Below, one piece after another: positions 30,105 through 39,169 of a stretch of DNA of 64,000 nt. Source of the DNA: Pseudomonas paracarnis. Its GTDB lineage: Bacteria; Pseudomonadota; Gammaproteobacteria; Pseudomonadales; Pseudomonadaceae. The stretch spans positions 124,001 through 188,000 of the forward strand of contig NZ_CAJFCN010000005.1 of NCBI RefSeq assembly GCF_904063055.1, written 5' to 3'. A model generated the notes under the pieces. The model saw only the letters and a program-made list of their open reading frames with translations. It was not told where the DNA came from and searched no databases. Both the position numbers and the translations under genes were made by a program. Every line of letters starts with the position of its first letter. Positions within the stretch are counted from its first letter, which is position 1.

Positions 30105-30562
30105 GGCGTTTCGTCCTTCGATTCATCTAAATAGTTGGCCGCCTGGGGCGGTCGAAATACGTTCAAGCGCGCGCTGGCCTGGATACCGTCGCCGGTGAGG
30201 TGGCATTCGAACACGCCCATGCCGTTGTCGTCTTCCAGGGAGCGCAGGCCGTGGATATTCAGCTCGAGGCCGGCCGGAAAGTGCTCCACGTTGCACTCGA
30301 ACTTACGTGTGCCCAACAGGAAACCGAGTTCCACGGCCTTGCCTTGCTGGCGTGCATGGCAACCGGCATAGGCGGCGACGCTTTGCGCCATCAGCTCGAT
30401 GCCGACCCAGGCGGGCAGGCTACCGTCAGCACGGTTGAACAGGCCGCCGGGCTTGATGGTGACGCGGGTGTGGATCTGCTCTTCATCGAACGACAGCACC
30501 TGGTCGATCAGGATCATGTCGCCCGCGTGGGGCAGCAGTTCGGCAAGTGGCCAATCGATCAT
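30101..30562 (-). CDS. apeP: 3-hydroxyacyl-ACP dehydratase of the aryl polyene cluster
   Basis: A 153-residue hotdog-fold protein of the ApeP type. LLPHAGDM puts the likely catalytic histidine at 12, and the long central helix reads WVGIELMAQSVAAYAGCHA. In the Xenorhabdus APE system ApeP pairs with ApeI to dehydrate each intermediate; here the ApeI partner is the C-terminal domain of the ligase gene at 40969–42639. ATGA overlaps both sides. Confidence 0.9.
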   Translation of the reverse strand: MIDWPLAELLPHAGDMILIDQVLSFDEEQIHTRVTIKPGGLFNRADGSLPAWVGIELMAQSVAAYAGCHARQQGKAVELGFLLGTRKFECNVEHFPAGLELNIHGLRSLEDDNGMGVFECHLTGDGIQASARLNVFRPPQAANYLDESKDETP

Positions 30563-31725
30563 GGGGCCTCTGCGATTATCAGGCTGACATTGTTACCGCC
30601 GAAGGCAAACGAGTTGCTCATCAGGCAGGGTTTTTTCAAGCTGTCGCCGCTGCGCGCCCATTGCAACGCGGGCAGCGCCGGGTCGGGGTGGCCGTCCCAT
30701 ACGTGGGGTGGCAGCAGGCGATGGGTCAGGCTCAGCCAGCAGAACGCGGCTTCCAGGGCCCCGGCAGCGCCGAGGGTGTGGCCGGTCATGGGCTTGGTCG
30801 ATGAGCAGGCGACGCCGCCGGGAAACAGGCTGGCGACCGCCAGGCTTTCCATGGCGTCGTTGTGTTGGGTTGCGGTGCCGTGCAGGTTCAGGTAGCCGAT
30901 CTGCTCGGGCGAAAGCTTTGCACTGGCCAGGGCCTTGCGCATGGCCAGCAACGCGCCCTTGCCGCTGGGCTCGGGCGCAGAGATATGGTGCGCGTCGCAA
31001 CTGGCGCCGCTGCCCAGCAAGGCGATAGGGGCCGGCTCGCGGCTCATCAGGAACAGCACCGCCGCTTCACCGATATTGATGCCGTTGCGGTTCACCGAGA
31101 ACGGATTACAGCGCTCGGCAGACACGGCTTCCAGCGCGGTAAACCCGTTCAGTGTCAGCTTGCACAGGCTGTCCACGCCGCCGCAGATCACCGCATCGCA
31201 CACCCCCAGGTCCAACAGGCGCTGGGCGCTCATCAATGCTCGGGCGCTGGAGGTGCAGGCGGTGGAAATCACATAGGCCGGGCCGCTCACGTTCAACCAG
31301 TCAGCGAGGAAGTTGGCCGGGGCGCTGAGTTCCTGTTGCTGGTAATCGTAGTCGGCGGGGAACTGCGTGTTTTGCAGGTAATGGGCAATGCCACGGCTGG
31401 CTTCGTCAATGCCCGAGGTGCTGGTGCCGAGCACAACCCCGACCCGGCCAGGGCCGTAGGTTTGGATGGCCTGACGAATCTGATCTTCAATTTGCAGCGC
31501 CGCTTCCAACAGCAACTGGTTATTGCGACTGCTTTGCTGGGCCAGCTCAGGGGGCAGGCTCGCCAGTTCGCCGTGTACGGCGGCCACCGGCACGACGCGC
31601 TCCGGCACCCAGCCGCTTTCGGCACGCATGCCCGAGCAGTCGCCGGCAAACAGCTTGCGGCTGACTTGCGCCTGGCCACGGCCAAGGGCGCAGATCACGC
31701 CAAGGGCATTGAGGTAGGCGGTCAT
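30559..31725 (-). CDS. apeO: Ketosynthase (KS-alpha-like) of the aryl polyene cluster
   Basis: A 388-residue condensing enzyme with a complete Cys-His-His triad: C157 (TACTSS), H282 (LHGTATQ) and H316 (GHTLGAAG), with K311 nearby. ApeO works as a heterodimer with the chain-length factor ApeC in type II APE synthases. The ApeC homologue, at the far end of this operon, is frameshifted. It is coupled to its neighbours by 4-base overlaps. Confidence 0.9.
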   Translation of the reverse strand: MTAYLNALGVICALGRGQAQVSRKLFAGDCSGMRAESGWVPERVVPVAAVHGELASLPPELAQQSSRNNQLLLEAALQIEDQIRQAIQTYGPGRVGVVLGTSTSGIDEASRGIAHYLQNTQFPADYDYQQQELSAPANFLADWLNVSGPAYVISTACTSSARALMSAQRLLDLGVCDAVICGGVDSLCKLTLNGFTALEAVSAERCNPFSVNRNGINIGEAAVLFLMSREPAPIALLGSGASCDAHHISAPEPSGKGALLAMRKALASAKLSPEQIGYLNLHGTATQHNDAMESLAVASLFPGGVACSSTKPMTGHTLGAAGALEAAFCWLSLTHRLLPPHVWDGHPDPALPALQWARSGDSLKKPCLMSNSFAFGGNNVSLIIAEAP

Positions 31726-32204
31726 CGGCTCATACCCAGCGGGGTGATGCGGTAACTCAATGGCGGGTCGGCTATGTTCACAGTGAACACCTCCGAAGAC
31801 TGATAGACGATCTGCCAGTGGCCCGGCAGCGTGCGCGTCAGGTCCATGGCCTGCGCAGTGGGATACAACGCCGGTACGTCACCGGGCGCGGTCAGGGCAA
31901 ACAGCAGCGCGGCAAATAGCGTGCGCGCCTGGGGGTTGGGCGGCAGCAAGCCGTCTGCCTGCCACTGCCCATCAAGCAGTTTTTGCCGGGCCAGGGGAAT
32001 GCCCAGCGGGTCCATCATCGACCAGCGAATCGCGCGGCCTTCGCGCTGGATCACCAGCAGCCAGTCCTGGCTCTGGCTGTCCGCCAGGCGCTGCACATGC
32101 AATTGCATCGGCAAGGCCAGGGCCGGCATTTTTTCCGGCAGCGGCGCCTGGCTGGCACAGGCACCGAGCAGCAACAGGCAACTTATCAACAGCAGGCGCA
32201 TCAT
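31722..32204 (-). CDS. Lipoprotein of the aryl polyene cluster (DUF3261-like)
   Basis: 160 residues. Signal peptide with lipobox LLGAC and lipidated C16. The mature domain resembles the DUF3261 lipoproteins that accompany APE clusters and may adopt a LolB-like fold. An outer-membrane acceptor for the pigment lipid would fit with the LolA-like protein and the MMPL exporter of the same operon; that role is inference. ATGA overlap with the methyltransferase upstream. Confidence 0.8.
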   Translation of the reverse strand: MMRLLLISCLLLLGACASQAPLPEKMPALALPMQLHVQRLADSQSQDWLLVIQREGRAIRWSMMDPLGIPLARQKLLDGQWQADGLLPPNPQARTLFAALLFALTAPGDVPALYPTAQAMDLTRTLPGHWQIVYQSSEVFTVNIADPPLSYRITPLGMSR

Positions 32205-32950
32205 GGGACCGCATTCTCCACAGGTTTACGCGCTACGCAGTTGACCAGGGTTTCCTCGCGCTGGCCCACAGGCGGTGCCTTGCGCAGGCCCCAGCGTTCC
32301 AGCAGGCCGAAGTCACTGGAACGGCTCCACCACAAGTAAGGGTACGAAATGTTCTGAGCATCGAATTCAAAGCCCTGCTCGCGCAGCATCTCCAAGTACT
32401 CGTCGGCGCTCTTTTGCACATGCATCGGGTGGCGGAACAGCCAGCGAATCACCCAGGTGTCGATGTAAGCTTCGGTGGATTCGGCAAACAGCAGATAGCC
32501 GCCCGGCTTGAGCACCCGATAGAACTCCTTGAGTGCGCGATGTTGTTCCACCAGATGATGGAAGGTCTGGTGGCAGAACAGGATATCGACGCTGGCATCC
32601 GCTAGGTTGAGGGTTGCGCAGTCGCTGCCGATCAGCTCGACGTCCAGGCCCAGCCGCGCGGCTTCTTCGCGGCTCAGTGCCAGGCTGTGAGGGTCCGCAT
32701 CCAGGCCGATCAGGCGCGAAGGCGCAAATACCTGATGCAGCAACTGGAAGGATTTGCCTTGGCCGCAACCGGCATCCAGCAACACCGGCGCCACCGGCAG
32801 CGGCTCGCTGAACAGGCTGCGCAGGTCATTGATCGCCACGCGCAACACGTGATGCTGCCAGGTATGGCTGCGCAGGAACCAGAAACCGAACTTGGTTTCT
32901 TCGACGTAGTTTTGACTCAGGTAGTTTTTTTCGACGCCCGGGCTGCTCAT
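32201..32950 (-). CDS. SAM-dependent methyltransferase
   Basis: A 249-residue class I methyltransferase. Motif I is VLLDAGCGQGKS (about 56–67), the acidic loop IGLDADP follows strand 2, and motif IV-like DILFCHQTFHH and VLKPGGYLLF match the UbiE/MenG-type fold. APE head groups are often methylated on the aryl ring or hydroxyl, so this probably tailors the aryl group. The corresponding E. coli/Xenorhabdus gene would be an ape methyltransferase, but I do not assign the letter. Confidence 0.85.
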   Translation of the reverse strand: MSSPGVEKNYLSQNYVEETKFGFWFLRSHTWQHHVLRVAINDLRSLFSEPLPVAPVLLDAGCGQGKSFQLLHQVFAPSRLIGLDADPHSLALSREEAARLGLDVELIGSDCATLNLADASVDILFCHQTFHHLVEQHRALKEFYRVLKPGGYLLFAESTEAYIDTWVIRWLFRHPMHVQKSADEYLEMLREQGFEFDAQNISYPYLWWSRSSDFGLLERWGLRKAPPVGQREETLVNCVARKPVENAVP

Positions 32951-34194
32951 ACCGCTTCACTCGCACAAATATCCGACAACATCCGCAAGCGCCGTTTCGG
33001 CTCGCTGACAAACGGGTTACGTTCATCCCAGGCGTAACCGGCCAGGATAGAGCTGATCATGCGGCGAATCTCCGGTGAACTGCCAGGATGGAAAATCACG
33101 TCCTGGAACGTGCCCGCATACCAACCCTCGACGTAGCAACGGAAGGTATCGACACCGCGCTTGAGCGGTTCGGCGAACTCGGTTTGCCAGTCCACCGTTT
33201 CGCCGCTCAATTGGCGGTGCAGCACCCCTGCGGCCATGCTCGCCGAACGCATGGCAATGGTCACGCCGGAAGAGAACACCGGGTCGAGGAATTCGGCCGC
33301 ATTGCCTAGTAGCGCAAAGCCTGGGCCGTGCAGGGTTTTGACGTTGGCCGAGTAGCCGCCGATGGTGCGCGCCGGGGTGTCCCAGACGGCATTTTGCAGC
33401 ACGCCGGACAGGCTTGGGGTTTGCTCGATAAAGTCGCGCAGGCAGGCGTCGAGGTCGCTGTCGGCACCCTCGAAATGCTCCTTGGCCGCAACCACGCCCA
33501 CCGAACAACGGCCATTACTGAACGGGATGGTCCAGAACCAGATATCGCGCTGGGTCGGGTGAGTGGTCACCAGGATTTTGCTGCGGTCAAAGCCTGGGTG
33601 TTCGATACGGTCCTCGACGTGGGTGAATACGGCCTGGCGCAGCGGGAAATTCGACGGTGCTTCCAGGTCCAGCAGGCGTGGCAACACACGGCCATAGCCA
33701 CTGGCATCGAGCACGAACCTGGCCTTGAGGTGGTACTCGCTGCCATTCTGGCGGCGCACATGCAAATACCGGCTCTCGGCAGAAAAATCCACGCCGACAA
33801 TGGTTTGGCCATAGCGGATTTCCACGCCTTGCAGTGCCGCCTGGTCGGCCAGCAATTTGTCGAACTCGCCGCGCTGCACCTGGAAGGTGGTGGGCTTGCC
33901 GTTGCTGAAGGTGTCGCTGAAATCAAAGGCACTGTAGCGCTCGCCCCAGGCGAAGGCCGCGCCGGTTTTTACCTGGAAGCCTGCAGCTTGCACAGCGTCG
34001 AGCATGCCGGCTTCTTCGATAAAGTCGATGCAGTGCGACAGCAGGCTTTCGCCAATCGAGAAACGCGGGAAATGCTCGCGCTCGATGATCAATACATCAT
34101 GCCCTTTGCGCTTTAACAGCGCGGCCGCGATGGCACCGGAAGGCCCGGCACCGATCACCACCACCTGGCGACGTTCCATTTCAACTGTGGGCAC
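32947..34194 (-). CDS. FAD-dependent halogenase-like monooxygenase
   Basis: 415 residues. The FAD motif is GAGPSG (15–20). GESLL at 48–52 is as in phenol-type flavin halogenases. The halogenase signature WFWTIP is at 219–224, and a lysine at about 76 in VKTGAAFAWG is in the place of the catalytic lysine. Related genes occur in xanthomonadin and flexirubin-type pigment clusters, so ring halogenation or hydroxylation of the polyene head is likely. The GTG start at 34194 has AAGGAG five bases upstream; ATGs at 34212 and 34179 are alternatives. It overlaps the methyltransferase by ATGA. Confidence 0.82.
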   Translation of the reverse strand: MPTVEMERRQVVVIGAGPSGAIAAALLKRKGHDVLIIEREHFPRFSIGESLLSHCIDFIEEAGMLDAVQAAGFQVKTGAAFAWGERYSAFDFSDTFSNGKPTTFQVQRGEFDKLLADQAALQGVEIRYGQTIVGVDFSAESRYLHVRRQNGSEYHLKARFVLDASGYGRVLPRLLDLEAPSNFPLRQAVFTHVEDRIEHPGFDRSKILVTTHPTQRDIWFWTIPFSNGRCSVGVVAAKEHFEGADSDLDACLRDFIEQTPSLSGVLQNAVWDTPARTIGGYSANVKTLHGPGFALLGNAAEFLDPVFSSGVTIAMRSASMAAGVLHRQLSGETVDWQTEFAEPLKRGVDTFRCYVEGWYAGTFQDVIFHPGSSPEIRRMISSILAGYAWDERNPFVSEPKRRLRMLSDICASEAV

Positions 34195-34227
34195 GAGGGC
34201 TCCTTGCCGCATAGGCGCTAATCACAT

Positions 34228-36558
34228 TCATAAGGCGTGTTTCTGCCGGCCGGCCCAGGGTGCCAGCATAAAGCTGAACGCCAGGCCCAGGCTGACCGAC
34301 AAGCCGAAATTACTCACGGCCGGTGTACTGGAGACCGCCAGCAGGCCGAACGACAACCAAGTCGTCAGCGCTGCCAGCAGTGTTCCCAACAGGCTGACGG
34401 CAGGGCCGCCGATCTGCTCGCGCATCAAAATCGCATAGTCGACGCTGATGGCCGTCACCAGCAACAGGCCAAACAGACTGAACAGGGTCAGTGGCTGGCC
34501 CAGCCAACCGAGGCTGGCCAGGCTGCACAACGCGGCCAGCAGCGGCAGGGCGACGATACGCAAGGCGCCGCCAACGCCGAAGGGCGCAATCAGCAATAGC
34601 ACGATCAGCACGCAAGACAGCAACTTCAATTCGGCAGCGCTCATCTGCGTGTCGGCAAATACGCGGTTCAAGTCGCCCAGGCGGTCGACCAGTTGCACAC
34701 CGGGCAAGTCCAGCGCCTGCACCCGCAGCAGCGCCGGGTTGTTCAAGCCTTGCAGGCTGACCATGGCCGCCACGCCACCGTCCACCGGGCCCAGCCACAG
34801 CGTGCGCCACGGCTCGGCCAGCGGGCCTTGCAGTGCGGCGTCGATGTCTGCGGTAGGCAGCGCCTGCAACTGCGCGACTTCGGCTTGCAGGGCACTGAGG
34901 GGCACGCCGAGGTCCAGTAGCGGTTGCCAGTGTAGCGCCAGGTTGTTCAGCGCCTCGCGCAACTGTTGTTGTTCTGCGGGGAGGTTGACCAGTTGATTGA
35001 GCGCCAGGTAGCCCTGAAGCTTGTCCATCTGCACCAACTGGTCCAAGCGTTTGCCCAGGGCGGCCTGGCGTTCCAGCAACTGCTGCTGATTGTCCGCCCG
35101 CACCAGGAAAAACTGGCTGGTGGGCTGGAACCCGGTGATGCGCGCCACGGCCTGGGCTTCCTGCAGCAACTGCGGCGGCGCACCGATCCATTGGCGGATA
35201 TCGTTTTTAGTGTTCAGTTGCCACAGGCCCGCAGCGCAGAAGAGCAGCACCCCCACCAGCAGTACCGAACTGGGCACGCGTTTGAGCAGGGCCGTGCGCA
35301 GCTGCCATAGGCCTTGAGCGACACGCAGCGGCCATTGCGCCGGGCGCAGTTCCACGCCCTTGAGCAGCGCGGGCAACAGGCACACGGCACACAAATAGGC
35401 ACCGACCAAACCGGCAGCCGAAAACACCGCAATCTGGGTCAGCGCCGGGAACGGCGTCCAGGCCAGCGCCAGGTAGCCGATAGCGCTGGTGGCCAGGCTC
35501 AGGCTCAGCCCTGGCAGGGTCAGGCGCAACGCCGGCCAACTGCGCCAGGGTTGCAGGCTCCAGCTTTTGGACAGGTAGTGCAGTGGGTAATCCACCGCCA
35601 CGCCGATCAGGCTGGAACCCAGCACCAGGGTCATCACATGCATATGCCCAAACAGCGCCACACAGGCGACTGCGCCAAACAGCATGCCCACCAGCACCGG
35701 CACGAACGCCAGCAACACCCGCCAGCGTCGGAACGCCAGCAGCAGCAATAACAGGATGCCCAGGGTGGCGCCGCCGCCGACCCAGGTCATTTCCCGCGTG
35801 GCCTGCTGTTGCCCGTTGGCCGCATAGAGCAAACCGCTGGCGGCGAGCAGTTGCGCGCCGTGTGCGCTGGCTTGCTCGCGGCTGGCCTTCAGCAAGTCCG
35901 CCACTTGCAGCGGCAGCTTCATATCGAAGGCGTTGCCGGTAGTGCGCGCTCGCAGTAGCACCCAACTCTTGCCGTCGGCATCGGCGATCAAGGCGCCGCT
36001 GCCGATGTCCATTTGCACCGCACCGTGTTGCGGCTGGCTGTTCTGGATGCGCCCGGTCAGGCCGAGCCAATCGTCCTGGCTTGGTACCAGGCTGAAACCG
36101 GTGAAGGGGTCGAACAGCGATTGCACGCGTTGCTGGATGAACGCCTCAGGCTGCTGGATCAGTTGTTCGCGGTCCTTGGACGAGAGCATCGACAAACGCC
36201 CACGCAGCAGTTGTTCGCGCAACGCTGGCAAGTCGGCTTGCAGGTTCCACTGCACCTTTTCAAACAGGCCGCTGGCCTGCCAACGCTCACCCAGTTGCTG
36301 CGCCACGGCCACCGCTTGCTGGCGGTCGGCATGCCCCACCAGTACCAGCATTTCGCGGTTGAGCGGCTCTTGCATGCGCTGTTCGGCTTGCAGTTCCAAG
36401 GCGTCCGGCGTGCTGCCGGGCACCAGTTCCATCAGGTTGGCCGACAACGGCGCGCCATCACGCCACTGCCAGCCTGCCAGGGCCAGCACGGCCACCAGCA
36501 AGGTCAGGAACAGGCGCGGCAGCAGGCGCTCACTGGGCAAAGTCGTGTTGCTCCGCAT
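34228..36558 (-). CDS. MMPL/RND-type exporter of the aryl polyene cluster
   Basis: A 776-residue membrane protein with the MMPL layout: TM1 at the N-terminus (about 12–30), a large periplasmic loop (about 35–240), five grouped TMs with GVAVDYPLHYL, a second loop (about 420–620), and five final TMs with the mirrored ISVDYAILM. It probably moves the lipid-linked pigment across the inner membrane or to the LolA-like carrier. It overlaps the LolA-like gene by 29 bases. Confidence 0.88.
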   Translation of the reverse strand: MRSNTTLPSERLLPRLFLTLLVAVLALAGWQWRDGAPLSANLMELVPGSTPDALELQAEQRMQEPLNREMLVLVGHADRQQAVAVAQQLGERWQASGLFEKVQWNLQADLPALREQLLRGRLSMLSSKDREQLIQQPEAFIQQRVQSLFDPFTGFSLVPSQDDWLGLTGRIQNSQPQHGAVQMDIGSGALIADADGKSWVLLRARTTGNAFDMKLPLQVADLLKASREQASAHGAQLLAASGLLYAANGQQQATREMTWVGGGATLGILLLLLLAFRRWRVLLAFVPVLVGMLFGAVACVALFGHMHVMTLVLGSSLIGVAVDYPLHYLSKSWSLQPWRSWPALRLTLPGLSLSLATSAIGYLALAWTPFPALTQIAVFSAAGLVGAYLCAVCLLPALLKGVELRPAQWPLRVAQGLWQLRTALLKRVPSSVLLVGVLLFCAAGLWQLNTKNDIRQWIGAPPQLLQEAQAVARITGFQPTSQFFLVRADNQQQLLERQAALGKRLDQLVQMDKLQGYLALNQLVNLPAEQQQLREALNNLALHWQPLLDLGVPLSALQAEVAQLQALPTADIDAALQGPLAEPWRTLWLGPVDGGVAAMVSLQGLNNPALLRVQALDLPGVQLVDRLGDLNRVFADTQMSAAELKLLSCVLIVLLLIAPFGVGGALRIVALPLLAALCSLASLGWLGQPLTLFSLFGLLLVTAISVDYAILMREQIGGPAVSLLGTLLAALTTWLSFGLLAVSSTPAVSNFGLSVSLGLAFSFMLAPWAGRQKHAL

Positions 36559-37213
36559 TGCTCAACGGCTGGTCGGCGGTATTGTCCTGCATGCGCAACA
36601 GCGTGCTGTCGCCTTGGGTTTCCAGCAGTTCAATGGTGCGCACCAGTGCGCCGCCGTCGATATTGATCTGGGTGAAGACTTGCTTGAGCAGCAGTGAGCG
36701 TGGGGTCAGCGTGAGCTTCCATTGTTGGGCCTCGCCTTGCAGTTGCAGGTCGAAGTCGCGCTGCAGGCCACTGCTGTCGCCCTGCAGTACTGCCAGGAAC
36801 AAACGATTCTGTTCGGCGCCGGCACTCTTGTTTGGCAGTAGTTGCCAGCCATTGGCATCGCGGCGGGCAATGCCCTGGGCTGTAATGCGGTAGTCCTGTT
36901 GCAGCGGGCTTTTCAACAGCCACAGCAGGCCTTGATCCTTGGCGAGCACGAAGGTGCCTTTGCTCACCAATGGCTGGGGCAGGGCGCGCAGGTGTTTTTC
37001 CTGGGTGAAGTCGCCGTGGATCACGGAGGGTTTGGCAAGCTGATCGCTCAACTGCTGGAGGTCGAAGGCGTGGGCGCTCAAGCTCAGCAACAACGCGATC
37101 AATGTGGGAGCGGGCTTGCCCGCGAAGAACCTGAGGGCGCTGCGCAGCGTCAGGCGACCTGCTTTATCGTTAACGTCCATCGCGGGCAAGCCCGCTCCCA
37201 CAGGGGATCTCAT
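36530..37213 (-). CDS. LolA-like carrier with a REP-derived N-terminus
   Basis: 227 residues. The mature region from about 50 (FDLQQLSDQL ... HGDFTQEKHL) looks like the outer-membrane lipoprotein carrier LolA, periplasmic. The only coupled start is the ATG at 37213, overlapping the thioesterase stop (ATGA). But codons 5–37 are a complete REP doublet read as protein (VGAGLPAM ... FAGKPAPT). The hydrophobic core of the signal peptide (TLIALLLSLSAHA) follows it, so the n-region is about 35 residues too long. A rescue start inside (TTG near 37102) lacks a ribosome site. Whether secretion still works is unknown. It overlaps the MMPL gene downstream. Confidence 0.82.
   Translation of the reverse strand: MRSPVGAGLPAMDVNDKAGRLTLRSALRFFAGKPAPTLIALLLSLSAHAFDLQQLSDQLAKPSVIHGDFTQEKHLRALPQPLVSKGTFVLAKDQGLLWLLKSPLQQDYRITAQGIARRDANGWQLLPNKSAGAEQNRLFLAVLQGDSSGLQRDFDLQLQGEAQQWKLTLTPRSLLLKQVFTQINIDGGALVRTIELLETQGDSTLLRMQDNTADQPLSNAEQHDFAQ
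37105..37201. repeat. REP doublet inside the LolA-like coding sequence
   Basis: GTGGGAGCGGGCTTGCCCGCG on the left and CGCGGGCAAGCCCGCTCCCAC on the right, about 55 bases apart. Unlike the other copies, it lies within a coding frame, just after the start codon of the LolA-like gene, and keeps the frame open. Confidence 0.9.
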
Positions 37214-37635
37214 TTCAAGGCTCTCTCTACGGCATCGGTGAAGACTTTGGGCGAGGCCAGTTGCATCTCGCGGCTGGCGATTTCCACCGCTACTTGCACG
37301 GTGCTGGCGCGGGTCAAGCGTTCGCCGCTGGCCAGGTCGGTAATCAGGTAGTTCACCTTCAAACGGTTCTCCCATTCCACCAGGCTGGCGCGCACATTGA
37401 TGGTCTGGCCGAAGGTCGCGCCGCGTACATAGCGTAGCTGCATGTCGATCACTGGCCAGGCGTAGCCGGCTTCGAGCATCGCCGTGTAGTTATGGCCGAT
37501 CTTGTCCAGCAACGCACAGCGCGCCACTTCCAGGTACTTCACGTAGTGCCCGTGCCACACCACGTTCATGGTGTCGATGTCGAAAAACGGCACGAGGATT
37601 TCAGTGTCGCTGTGCAACACGCCGGGGCTACGCAT
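37210..37635 (-). CDS. apeK: Hotdog acyl-ACP/CoA thioesterase
   Basis: A 141-residue 4HBT-type thioesterase. The conserved block FFDIDTMNVVWHGHYVKYLE carries the likely catalytic aspartate D21. It probably releases or proof-reads acyl-ACP intermediates of the polyene synthase. It overlaps the ammonia-lyase stop by 8 bases and the LolA-like gene by 4. Confidence 0.85.
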   Translation of the reverse strand: MRSPGVLHSDTEILVPFFDIDTMNVVWHGHYVKYLEVARCALLDKIGHNYTAMLEAGYAWPVIDMQLRYVRGATFGQTINVRASLVEWENRLKVNYLITDLASGERLTRASTVQVAVEIASREMQLASPKVFTDAVERALK

Positions 37636-39169
37636 GCAGCCTCCAGTGTTGCGCGGCGATGCGCTGCAGGCACAGGCGCAGTTCGCCTTCCAGGGCGCGG
37701 TCTTCGATGACCGGCGCAAAGTCCTGGGCCAGTTCCGCGTGCATCGCGGCCAGTGCCGGTGGCAGTGGGCGGGCATCCTCGGCCTGGGCGCGCAGCCACA
37801 CGCCCTGGTTGGCGGCGAGCAGGGTCGCGGCGGCCACCTGTTCGGTCAACTCCAGCACGCGGATCGCATCGCGGGCAGCGATGGTGCCCATGCTCACCTT
37901 GTCCTGGTTGTGGCACTCGGTAGAGCGTGAGAACACGCTGGCCGGCATGGTGTTTTTCAGCGCTTCGGCGGTCCAGGCGCTGGTGCCGATCTGCACGGCC
38001 TTGAAGCCATGGTTGATCATCGCGCGATCAGCCGGGGCGCCCGACAGGTTGCTCGGCAGGCCATGGTTGTAGCGCACATCCACCAACAGTGCGAGCTGGC
38101 GGTCGAGCAGGTCGGCAACGTTGGCGACCAAGGTCTTGAGGCTGTCCATGGCGAAGGCGATATGCCCACCGTAGAAGTGCCCGCCATGCAGCACGCGTTC
38201 TTCTTCGGCATCGATGATCGGGTTGTCGTTGGCGCTGTTCAGTTCGATCTCGATGAACGCGCGCAGCCAGTTCAGGCTGTCCGCCAATACGCCGAGCACG
38301 TGGGGCGCGCAGCGCAACGAATAACGGTCTTGCAGGCGATGCAGGGGGGCGGTGGGCGCGTCGATGGCCAGGTCTTTGCGCAGCCACGCGGCGACTTGCA
38401 TCTGCCCAGGGTGTGGTTTGGCGGCGAACAGGCGCTCGTCGAAGTGTTCCGGGTTGCCTTGCAGGGCCACCACATTGAGCGCGGTGATGCGCGTGGCCAG
38501 TTGCAACAGATAGTCGGCGCGGGCAAAGGCCAGGCAGGCCAGGCCGGTCATCACCGCGGTGCCGTTCATCAGTGCCAGGGCTTCCTTGGGGCGCAGGACC
38601 AACGGCTCCCAGCTCAGCTCGCGGTGCACGTCGGCCGCCGGACGGCGTTCACCACGGAATAGCACCTCGCGCTCGCCGGACAAGGTCGCGGCCACGTAGG
38701 ACAGCGGCGTCAGATCACCACTGGCACCCACCGAGCCTTCTTCCGGGATCAGTGGCAGCACATCGTGTTCGAGGAAGGCGTGCAAGCGCTCCAGCAGCTC
38801 CACGCGTACGCCCGATACGCCATGGCACAGCGACTGCAAACGCGCCGCCAGCACGGCACGGGTGGCTTGGGCGTCGAGCAACTTGCCCAAGCCGCAACCG
38901 TGAAAGGTGTACAGATGACGCGGCAAGGCTTCGACGTGCTCCAGCGGCACCGCCACTACGCAGGAGTCGCCGTAGCCGGTGGTCACGCCGTAGATCACGC
39001 CTTCCTTGTCCAGCAGCGAGTCGAGGAACTGCGCGCCCTTGGCGATGCGTTGGCGGTACGCGGCATCGTCCTGCAGGCGAGTGGGTACCTGGCGGTTGGC
39101 CAGGGCCAGCACGTCTTCGATGCGCAGGGGGCGTTCACCAAAGGTGATGGGCTCAAGAGGCGTCGTCAT
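37628..39169 (-). CDS. apeL: Aromatic amino-acid/histidine ammonia-lyase family enzyme
   Basis: 513 residues with the MIO-forming triad A149-S150-G151 in SVGASGDLTPLSY and the catalytic tyrosine in YGVTTGYG (Y60). In APE clusters it deaminates tyrosine (or phenylalanine) to the aryl acrylate that primes the chain. The pair that sets substrate choice in known lyases reads F89-H90 here (LYTFHGCGLG), between the HL of tyrosine lyases and the SH type of histidine lyases, so the substrate is not certain. It overlaps the acyltransferase by 17 bases. Confidence 0.88.
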   Translation of the reverse strand: MTTPLEPITFGERPLRIEDVLALANRQVPTRLQDDAAYRQRIAKGAQFLDSLLDKEGVIYGVTTGYGDSCVVAVPLEHVEALPRHLYTFHGCGLGKLLDAQATRAVLAARLQSLCHGVSGVRVELLERLHAFLEHDVLPLIPEEGSVGASGDLTPLSYVAATLSGEREVLFRGERRPAADVHRELSWEPLVLRPKEALALMNGTAVMTGLACLAFARADYLLQLATRITALNVVALQGNPEHFDERLFAAKPHPGQMQVAAWLRKDLAIDAPTAPLHRLQDRYSLRCAPHVLGVLADSLNWLRAFIEIELNSANDNPIIDAEEERVLHGGHFYGGHIAFAMDSLKTLVANVADLLDRQLALLVDVRYNHGLPSNLSGAPADRAMINHGFKAVQIGTSAWTAEALKNTMPASVFSRSTECHNQDKVSMGTIAARDAIRVLELTEQVAAATLLAANQGVWLRAQAEDARPLPPALAAMHAELAQDFAPVIEDRALEGELRLCLQRIAAQHWRLHA

